From CAYWBI01 sp964456445 (GTDB lineage: Bacteria; Calditrichota; Calditrichia; Calditrichales; J004): a stretch of 64,000 bases of DNA. Positions within the stretch are counted from its first letter, which is position 1, and the number at the start of each line of letters is the position of its first letter. Shown here piece after piece: positions 57,149 to 64,000 of the stretch. The notes under the pieces were generated by a model that was not told the origin of the DNA, searched no databases, and was given only the letters and a program-made list of their open reading frames with translations. The position numbers and the translations under genes were made by a program. Location of the stretch: assembly GCA_964456445.1 (NCBI GenBank), contig CAYWBI010000001.1, forward strand, positions 65,017 through 129,016, in the 5' to 3' direction.

Positions 57149-60100
57149 ATGGAAAATATAAAAGATATCTACCCGCTATCCCCCATGCAACAAGGCATGT
57201 TGTTCCACACATTGCTGGCGCCGGAAACAGAAGCCTATACCGAGCAAATGAGCTGTATTCTGCGCGGTCCCCTGGATCAGGCCGCCTTTCAACACGCCTG
57301 GCAACAGGTGATGGACCGTCATGATATTTTACGCAGCGCCTTCATCTACGAAGATGTCGAACAACCCCTTCAGGTGGTTCATGAACAACTGGAGGTACCC
57401 TTTGAAGTTCTGAGCTGGGGGGAACTCGACGAAATCAATGCCCGGGACAAATTTAAAAGCTATCTGCAAAATAAACGCGCCCAGGGTTTTGAACTCACCG
57501 ACGCGCCGCTTTTAAGCCTTAGTCTGGCAAAGATTGATGGGAATACGCACTTTTTTGGCCTGCATTATCACCATATTCTGATGGACGGTTGGTCCATGCC
57601 CCTGATGCTCGGTGAGGTTTTTCATCTGTATGATGCTTACAGCAAAGACAGACCGGTTAGCCTCGATACACCGCGCCCTTTTGCCGATTATATTTCCTGG
57701 ATACAGCAACAGGACAAGCAGGCTTCGCTCGATTTCTGGAAAGAGAAACTTGCGGGTTTTTATGCACCTACCCCGTTGGGTGTGGATAAACCGAATGCCA
57801 GCGGTGACGACGGTTATGCCATCGAGCATTTCAATTTCCCGGAAGATTTTTCACAACAACTCGATGCTTTTGCCCGTGGGCAAAAGTTGACGATCAATAC
57901 ACTGGTACAAGGAGCATGGGCGGTGCTGCTGTCACGTTATAGCCGTCAGGAAGATGTGCTCTTTGGCGCCACGGTTTCCGGTCGCCCGGCGGAAATCCCA
58001 GGTATTGAAACCATGGTCGGACTCTTTATTAATACCCTGCCCGTACGTGTTACCTTTGATAAATCAACTACGGTTATCGACATGCTGAACCGGCTGCAAC
58101 AGGAGCAGGCGCAGGTCCGGCAATTCGAATATTCCGCGCTGGTCGATATCCAGGGTGTAAGTGAGGTGCCCCGTGATCAGCCGCTGTTTAACAGTCTGCT
58201 TGTTTATGAAAACTATCCGGTTGATGAAACAATGAAACAACAAAAATCGGAATTGTCGGTTGATGATGTTGCCGTTTTTGAACGCAGCAACTATCCCCTG
58301 ACGGTTGTTTCTTCCTTCGGCAAGATTCTTGGATTGGCGCTGGCTTATGAGACGGCCCGTTTTTCCCCGGATACCATACAACGTATCGCGCAACATATGA
58401 AAAATATCCTGCATACTTTTTTAGAAAGCCCTCAGGCAAAGATTGAAAAACTCAATTTTCTTAGCCCGGAAGAAAAAAATACGGTTTTGTATGATTGGAA
58501 CGATACCGGGGCCCCTTTTAATGGGGATCAAACGACGGCTTCTTTATTTTCACACGCAGTGCAAAAATTCCCTGAAAAAACAGCATTGGTGGATAGTGAC
58601 GGAGACACCCTTACTTATGCCCAACTTGACGAGAAATCGGATGCGCTGGCGTCCTTTTTACAGAACAAGGGCATCGCGGTTGAAGAACCGGTGGTGATTT
58701 GTCTCGGCCGTTACCGGGAAATGGTCGTCGCCACCCTGGCTGTTTTAAAAGCCGGAGCGGCCTATGTGCCCATTGATCCGGTTTACCCCGATGAACGCAT
58801 CGAGTATATTATTAATGATTGCGGTGCAAAATGGGTGATCAGCGACAGCAAACTAAAATCCCGTCTTTCCGCTTTTGAGGACAAACTGATTCTGCCTGAA
58901 GAGATTAAGCTGGAAAAGGTAAAACCGGAGCCCGTTGCCCTCGATCCCTGGAATATGGCATATATCATTTACACCAGCGGCTCCACCGGTAAACCCAAGG
59001 GCGTTATGCTGCGTCACGGTGGATTAATCAATACGGTTGAAGCGCAACAAAAAGATTTTCATGTAAACGAAGAATCCTGTGTGTTGCAATTTGCTTCCTA
59101 TAGTTTTGACGCTTCGGTATGCGAAATTTTTCTTGCCCTTTTTAGCGGGGCACAACTGCATCTTATCCAGCGTGAAACGATCCTGTCCGAAGCGGAGTTC
59201 ACCCGTTATCTCAATGAACGGCAAATCACCACGGTAACCATGCCGCCATCTTTGTTGTCCCTTTTGGCCGATAGCGATCTGCCACATCTGCAAACGGTGG
59301 TTTCTGTAGGCGAGGCCTGTTCCAATGAATTGGCCAATAAATGGTATAAAAAGACACGGTTTGTAAACGGATACGGTCCTACCGAAGCCACCATTGGTTG
59401 TGTATGGGGCCAGATCAGCGCGCAAGACAGCGGGTTTTACAGCGCGCCCATCGGCAAGCCCATTCAAAACGACCGGATTTATATTCTCGACCATCAACTG
59501 CAGGCGGTCCCCATTGGCGTGGCCGGTGAGCTTTGCATCGCGAGTGTGGGCCTGGCGCGTGGCTATTTACACCGTCCCGATCTTACCGCCGAGAAATTTA
59601 TCCCCAATCCTTTTGATACGGATCAAGGCAGCCGCCTGTATAAAAGCGGTGACCTGGCGCGTTGGTTGCCAGACGGCAATATCGAGTTTATCGGCCGTAT
59701 TGATTTTCAGGTTAAAATCCGCGGTAACCGTATCGAGCTGGGTGAAATCGAAGCCATTTTAACCAAACAGCAAGCGGTTCGGGACGCCGTGGTCCTGGCC
59801 GTAGGTGAACGGGTAGAAAACCGCTATCTGGCCGCTTATATCATTCCCAATGCGGCGGAGATCGATCTTGAAAATTTAAAGAGTAATTTAAGGAATGAAC
59901 TGCCGGAATACATGATGCCGATTGCCTACTTGTTAATGGATTCCTTTCCACTAACCAGCAACGGTAAGGTAAACCGCCGTGCCCTGCCCTTACCCGAAGA
60001 GGAGAATCTTACGCTTGCCGCACGGGCTTATGTGGCGCCGCGCAACCCAGAAGAAGAACTTCTATCTGTTATTTTTCAGGATATCCTGAACGTGGAACGT

Positions 60101-63100
60101 GTAGGCATCCATGACAGTTTTTTTGACCTGGGCGGTCATTCCCTGCTGGCCACGCAGATGGTTTCGCGGGTCCGTGACGCATTTGGAGTGGAAGTGCCCC
60201 TGCGTCTTTTGTTCAGCGGACCGACCATCGCGGAAATCGCCCCGCAAATAAAGGCCCTGTCTGCCGGGGAAGACGCTAACGCCATACCGGCTCCGGCTCC
60301 CATGTCCCGGGAAGGGGATATCCCGCTTTCCTTTTCGCAAAAAAGGTTGTGGTTCCTCGATCAGCTTCAGCCGGGAAGTAATGCCTACAACATCCCTGTG
60401 GCGCTTAAACTCAGCGGACCTTTAAATAGCGCTGCCCTCAAACGTTCGATCCATTTTCTGGTGAAGCGTCATGAAGTTTTACGGACTGTTTTCGCCGACA
60501 AGAACGGTGAACCGGTTCAGGTAATCTTGCCTGAACTGCAAATCGAAATCAAGGAAAAGGACTTAAGCGCAATTGAATCCCTGGCCCGTGAGGAATCGCT
60601 GCGCGAGAGTATAAAAAAAGAAGCAGCCCTGCCCTTCAATCTTGCAAGCGGCCCCCTGTTACGCATCGGCTTGATAAAACTCGCTGAGCAGGAACATGTT
60701 CTGCTCTTTACCATCCATCATATCGTAAGCGACGGGTGGTCCATGGGGATCATGATCAACGAGGTCTCGACTGCTTATTCGGCTTTTGCATGTGATATGC
60801 AACCCGAACTTCCCGCTTTACCTATCCAGTACGCCGATTATGCCTTATGGCAGGATAAGGAAATTAGGGGCCCGGTGTTGGAAAAACAATTAGATTACTG
60901 GAAGCAAAAACTCGGAAACAATCCGGCGCCGCTCGAGCTGCCCTTTGATCATCCGCGCCCTGCCGTGCAAACTTTTAACGGGGATTCTGTCACCATCGAA
61001 TTGCCCCCCGAATTAAGCCGGGCCATGCGGGAGTTGAGCAATCATTTTGGCGTAACGCCATTTATGGCCTACTCCGCCCTCTTTCAGGCACTGTTGCATC
61101 GCTATAGCGGCCAGGATGATATCCTCATTGGGACACCCGTTGCCAACCGTTCTTACAGCGTTTGTGAACCGTTGATTGGATTTTTTGTAAACAATCTTGT
61201 CTTAAAAACCAGCTTTGAAGCGGACCCCATCGTTGAAGATTTACTTGTGCAGGCCCGGGAAAACATCCTTGAAGCCTATACACATCAGGACGCCCCTTTT
61301 GAACAGATCGTGGACGCGGTGGTGCAAAAGCGTGATATGAGCCATTCGCCACTTTTTCAGGTGATGTTTGTCTTCCAGAACCTACCGGAAGGAAAAATCA
61401 ATAGTGCGGATTTAACCCTGGAATCACTGGAAGACGAATCGGCCAACAGTAAATTTGACCTGTCGGTAACCCTCGCCGAAACAACCAAAAGCATGGCCAT
61501 GCAATTTGAATTTAATAGCGATTTGTTTGAGCGTTCCACCATAGAGCGTATGACTACGCATTTTACAAATTTTATATGTGAAGCCAGCGGTGACACAGAG
61601 CAACGGATTTCGGAAATCGACTATCTGCCCGCAGAGGAACGGGACGCCCTGCTGCATCAATGGAACCGCACCGAATCGCCGTTTGAAGAAGAACTGACGG
61701 TTCATGAACGTTTTGCCCGGCAGGCAATGGCTGCGCCCCAAAATGCGGCTGTCCGTTTTAAAAACATGGATTTGAGTTACGCGGAACTTGACCGGCGGTC
61801 GGAGCAAGTGGCACTTCAATTATTACACAAAGGCCTGCAAGCTGAAGATCGGGTGGGGATTTGTCTTGAGCCCTCTTTTGAGATGGTTGTGGCCATGTTG
61901 GCCGCCGTCAAGGCCGGGGGAGCTTTTCTCCCGCTTGACCCGGGATACCCTGCCGAGCGATTGAAATATATGGTAGCCGATTCCGCGATGCGTTTTATCC
62001 TGACCCGCACGGCTGAAGAAAATACCGCCCGTGCCATTTCCGGTGAAGGTAATGTCGATATCCTTGTCCTTGACAGAAATGACGGTCCTGCAATAAATGG
62101 AAAACTGCCGTGGATAGACCCGCAAGGTCTTGCCTATGTAATTTATACCTCCGGTTCGACCGGAAAACCCAAGGGCACCTTGCTGGCCCATCGCGGTTTG
62201 GTGAATTTGGCCGAGTTACAGCGCAGGGCTTTTCACATCGATGGTCAAAGCCGTATTCTGCAGTTTTCCTCTCTTAGCTTTGACGCCGCCGTTTGGGAGA
62301 CGGTGATGGCCCTGTTAAACGGTGCCACACTTTGCCTGGTGGACCGTGCCATACGTAGCTCCGGCGATGCTCTAACCGATTTCATGGCTGAACAAAAGAT
62401 AAGCACCGTAACGCTGCCGCCTTCGGTTTTGAGTATATTCCCCGACCGCGAATTGCCGGAGCTGAAAACAATAATTACCGCTGGCGAAAAATGTACGCCC
62501 AACCTGGTTAAAAAATGGGCGCCGGGCAGGGATTTCTTTAATGCCTACGGCCCAACGGAAACCACGGTTTGTGCTTCTATGTTCAAAACCGACCCCAAAA
62601 GTAACAGCGCCCCACCCATCGGCCGGGCAAATCCCAATTTCCAGCTGTATGTATTGGACCGTTTTGGCTATCCGGTTCCCTACGGTGTGCCCGGGGAATT
62701 ATGTGTGTGGGGGGTGGGACTGGCCCGCGGCTATCATCAGCGAGCTGGATTGACGGCCGAAAAATTTATCCCGAATGCTTTTTCCAGCATTCCCGGCGCA
62801 CGACTGTACCGTACCGGTGATCTGGTACGCATGTTGCCCGACGGGAACATTGATTTTCTCGGAAGGATCGATCATCAGGTGAAGGTTCGTGGCTTCCGTA
62901 TCGAATTAGGCGAAATAGAATCGGCCTTGAGCAGTTTGCCTGTTGTTGAAGATTGCATTGTTCTGGCGCGGAAAAACCCGGCGGGCGAAGACATGTTGGT
63001 AGCCTGGTACACGGTTTCCGAAGAAGTGGATGTTAAAACACTAAGGGATGGCCTAAAACAAAATTTACCGGATTACATGCTCCCGGCAGTATTTGTAAAA

Positions 63101-63517
63101 CTGGAAACAATGCCGCTCACGCCAAATGGAAAGATTGATCGCCGAGCGCTGCCCGATCCCAGCCTTGACCGCTCCCAATCCGCTGTTGAATATGTTGCGC
63201 CGCGAAATCCCGTGGAAGAAAAACTGGCCGGGATTGTCGGCGCTTTGTTGCATATCGAAAAGGTGGGTGTGTACGACAATTTTTTTGAATTGGGCGGTCA
63301 TTCGTTGTTGGCAACACAATTCATGTCACGTATCCGTCAGGCTTTTGATATTGAACTGCCGCTGTTGACGCTGTTTGAGCAACCCACGGTGGCCGAACTG
63401 GCCGACGCGGTGGAAATCGCCAAGGCAAGCGGTATCAAGGCCAAACCGCAGATAAAAAAAATCGAACGGGCCGGACGTCCCGCCACCCGGCGTCCATCAC
63501 GCCGATCAAGGGAATAA
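57149..63517 (+). CDS. Two-module NRPS, C-A(unassigned)-PCP-C-A(Phe)-PCP, no release domain
   Basis: A 2122-residue protein. Its N-terminus MENIKDIYPLSPMQQGMLFH is again the D-donor-accepting type, consistent with the upstream E domain. C1 has HHILMD at 141. A1 about 463-955 has pocket D-A-C-T-V-V-G-I-G, which I cannot assign. PCP1 is S998. C2 about 1058-1500 has HHIVSD at 1190. A2 about 1517-2010 has pocket D-A-W-T-I-A-A-V-C (Phe). PCP2 is S2052. The protein ends RAGRPATRRPSRRSRE with no thioesterase, reductase or terminal condensation domain. That basic tail resembles the docking-type tail of the starter protein, suggesting another synthetase follows. Confidence 0.94.
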   Translation: MENIKDIYPLSPMQQGMLFHTLLAPETEAYTEQMSCILRGPLDQAAFQHAWQQVMDRHDILRSAFIYEDVEQPLQVVHEQLEVPFEVLSWGELDEINARDKFKSYLQNKRAQGFELTDAPLLSLSLAKIDGNTHFFGLHYHHILMDGWSMPLMLGEVFHLYDAYSKDRPVSLDTPRPFADYISWIQQQDKQASLDFWKEKLAGFYAPTPLGVDKPNASGDDGYAIEHFNFPEDFSQQLDAFARGQKLTINTLVQGAWAVLLSRYSRQEDVLFGATVSGRPAEIPGIETMVGLFINTLPVRVTFDKSTTVIDMLNRLQQEQAQVRQFEYSALVDIQGVSEVPRDQPLFNSLLVYENYPVDETMKQQKSELSVDDVAVFERSNYPLTVVSSFGKILGLALAYETARFSPDTIQRIAQHMKNILHTFLESPQAKIEKLNFLSPEEKNTVLYDWNDTGAPFNGDQTTASLFSHAVQKFPEKTALVDSDGDTLTYAQLDEKSDALASFLQNKGIAVEEPVVICLGRYREMVVATLAVLKAGAAYVPIDPVYPDERIEYIINDCGAKWVISDSKLKSRLSAFEDKLILPEEIKLEKVKPEPVALDPWNMAYIIYTSGSTGKPKGVMLRHGGLINTVEAQQKDFHVNEESCVLQFASYSFDASVCEIFLALFSGAQLHLIQRETILSEAEFTRYLNERQITTVTMPPSLLSLLADSDLPHLQTVVSVGEACSNELANKWYKKTRFVNGYGPTEATIGCVWGQISAQDSGFYSAPIGKPIQNDRIYILDHQLQAVPIGVAGELCIASVGLARGYLHRPDLTAEKFIPNPFDTDQGSRLYKSGDLARWLPDGNIEFIGRIDFQVKIRGNRIELGEIEAILTKQQAVRDAVVLAVGERVENRYLAAYIIPNAAEIDLENLKSNLRNELPEYMMPIAYLLMDSFPLTSNGKVNRRALPLPEEENLTLAARAYVAPRNPEEELLSVIFQDILNVERVGIHDSFFDLGGHSLLATQMVSRVRDAFGVEVPLRLLFSGPTIAEIAPQIKALSAGEDANAIPAPAPMSREGDIPLSFSQKRLWFLDQLQPGSNAYNIPVALKLSGPLNSAALKRSIHFLVKRHEVLRTVFADKNGEPVQVILPELQIEIKEKDLSAIESLAREESLRESIKKEAALPFNLASGPLLRIGLIKLAEQEHVLLFTIHHIVSDGWSMGIMINEVSTAYSAFACDMQPELPALPIQYADYALWQDKEIRGPVLEKQLDYWKQKLGNNPAPLELPFDHPRPAVQTFNGDSVTIELPPELSRAMRELSNHFGVTPFMAYSALFQALLHRYSGQDDILIGTPVANRSYSVCEPLIGFFVNNLVLKTSFEADPIVEDLLVQARENILEAYTHQDAPFEQIVDAVVQKRDMSHSPLFQVMFVFQNLPEGKINSADLTLESLEDESANSKFDLSVTLAETTKSMAMQFEFNSDLFERSTIERMTTHFTNFICEASGDTEQRISEIDYLPAEERDALLHQWNRTESPFEEELTVHERFARQAMAAPQNAAVRFKNMDLSYAELDRRSEQVALQLLHKGLQAEDRVGICLEPSFEMVVAMLAAVKAGGAFLPLDPGYPAERLKYMVADSAMRFILTRTAEENTARAISGEGNVDILVLDRNDGPAINGKLPWIDPQGLAYVIYTSGSTGKPKGTLLAHRGLVNLAELQRRAFHIDGQSRILQFSSLSFDAAVWETVMALLNGATLCLVDRAIRSSGDALTDFMAEQKISTVTLPPSVLSIFPDRELPELKTIITAGEKCTPNLVKKWAPGRDFFNAYGPTETTVCASMFKTDPKSNSAPPIGRANPNFQLYVLDRFGYPVPYGVPGELCVWGVGLARGYHQRAGLTAEKFIPNAFSSIPGARLYRTGDLVRMLPDGNIDFLGRIDHQVKVRGFRIELGEIESALSSLPVVEDCIVLARKNPAGEDMLVAWYTVSEEVDVKTLRDGLKQNLPDYMLPAVFVKLETMPLTPNGKIDRRALPDPSLDRSQSAVEYVAPRNPVEEKLAGIVGALLHIEKVGVYDNFFELGGHSLLATQFMSRIRQAFDIELPLLTLFEQPTVAELADAVEIAKASGIKAKPQIKKIERAGRPATRRPSRRSRE

Positions 63518-63526
63518 ATGAGAAAT

Positions 63527-64000
63527 AACCGCAAAGGCACAAAGACGCGAAGAAAAACTTTTTTGATTTCTTAAAAAAACTTGGCCTCCTGGCGGCTGGG
63601 CGGTAATAAAGAAAAGAATAACCGCAAAGGCACAAAGGCGCGAAGAAAAACTTTTTTGATTTCTAAAAGAAACTTGGCGTCCTGGCGACTGGGCGGTAAT
63701 AAAGAAAAGAATAACCGCAAAGGCACAAAGGCGCGAAGAAAAANNNNNNNNNNNNNNNNNNNNNNNNNNNNNNNNNNNNNNNNNNNNNNNNNNNNNNNNN
63801 NNNNNNNNNNNNNNNNNNNNNNNNNNNNNNNNNNNNNNNNNNNCTTTTTTGATTTCTAAAAGAAACTTGGCGTCCTGGCGACTTGGCGGTAAAAAAGAAG
63901 TGACCGCGAAAACGGAAAGACGCGAAGAAATCCTTTTTAGATTTCTTAAAAAAACTTGGCGACTTAGCGTCCTGGCGGTAAAAAAGAGAAGAAACCGCAA
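63527..64000 (+). repeat. 93-bp tandem repeat array (interrupted by a gap)
   Basis: Units begin AACCGCAAAGGCACAAAG at 63527, 63620 and 63713, a period of exactly 93 bases, and continue in more diverged form after the gap to the window end. Each unit is itself an imperfect inverted repeat: an ACCGC...GACGCGAAG half and a CTTGGCG...GCGGT half around an AT-rich centre. Open frames across it (LASWRLGG-type) are by-products of the 93-base period. It lies 10 bases beyond the last synthetase stop. There are no unique spacers, so it is not a CRISPR array. Confidence 0.9.
63744..63843. other. Assembly gap (100 N)
   Basis: Exactly 100 N inside the tandem repeat. This is the usual placeholder for a scaffold join of unknown size, placed where identical repeat units would stop an assembler. 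The true number of repeats, and whether other sequence lies here, is unknown. Confidence 0.97.

Noticed and set aside
63400..63517. Basic C-terminal tail as a frameshifted thioesterase start
   Set aside because: I looked for TE motifs (GxSxG) in the other frames after the last PCP and found only repeat sequence, so there is no sign of a broken TE.
63506..64000. Open frames across the 93-bp repeats on both strands
   Set aside because: The period (93) is a multiple of three, so repeats create long open frames by default; the products are just the repeated unit and one runs through the N gap.
63527..64000. Possible CRISPR array
   Set aside because: Whole 93-base units are repeated with no unique spacers, and no cas genes are in the window.

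Overview
The window is dominated by a large FAAL-initiated PKS/NRPS lipopeptide assembly line on the + strand (about 12.5-63.5 kb). It follows about 11 kb of ordinary housekeeping and signalling genes on the - strand. Moderate GC, Gram-negative style signal peptides and two-component proteins, ATG/TTG/GTG starts with AGGAGG-type ribosome sites, a four-helix-bundle (S23-type) cassette and a dispersed 'ACCGC...GCGGT' repeat fit a bacterium of the FCB/Calditrichota-like kind. That placement is an inference from style; no rRNA is present to test it.

Left region (1-11.2 kb, - strand): CvpA-like membrane protein (cut by the window edge), YqeY/GatB-like protein, a secreted TPR protein, a response regulator paired with a histidine kinase, elongation factor P, an unrecognised protein, a histone-deacetylase-family amidohydrolase, a type I L-asparaginase, and pyruvate phosphate dikinase with two tandem terminators behind it. 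An AT-rich stretch of about 0.5 kb then separates the two gene directions.

Cluster (11.66-63.5 kb, + strand): an AraC-type regulator with a degenerate receiver-like domain precedes seven assembly-line genes and one free sulfotransferase. In gene order the modules are: (1) FAAL-ACP-KS-AT-DH-ER-KR-ACP-C-A(aromatic)-PCP; (2) KS-AT-KR-ACP; (3) C-A(unassigned)-PCP; (4) C-A(Ser)-PCP-[embedded sulfotransferase]-C-A(Ser)-PCP-E; (5) free sulfotransferase; (6) C-A(Ser)-PCP-C-A(Phe)-PCP; (7) C-A(Ser)-PCP-C-A(Asn)-PCP-E; (8) C-A(unassigned)-PCP-C-A(Phe)-PCP. If colinear, the product is a fatty acid extended by one reduced C2 unit, joined to an aromatic amino acid that is itself extended to a 3-hydroxy-4-amino (statine-like) acid, then X-Ser-D-Ser-Ser-Phe-Ser-D-Asn-X-Phe, with probable sulfation. 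No thioesterase, reductase, MbtH, phosphopantetheinyl transferase or exporter is seen, so the cluster probably continues past the right edge.

The features most worth attention are the sulfotransferase inserted within an NRPS protein directly after a Ser-loading module and backed by a second, translationally coupled sulfotransferase; a charge-complementary set of terminal docking segments that supports the gene order; and a small S23 cassette bounded by a 26-bp inverted repeat inside the biosynthetic gene series. The right end (63.5-64 kb) is a 93-bp tandem repeat interrupted by 100 N, so the distance to whatever follows is unknown.
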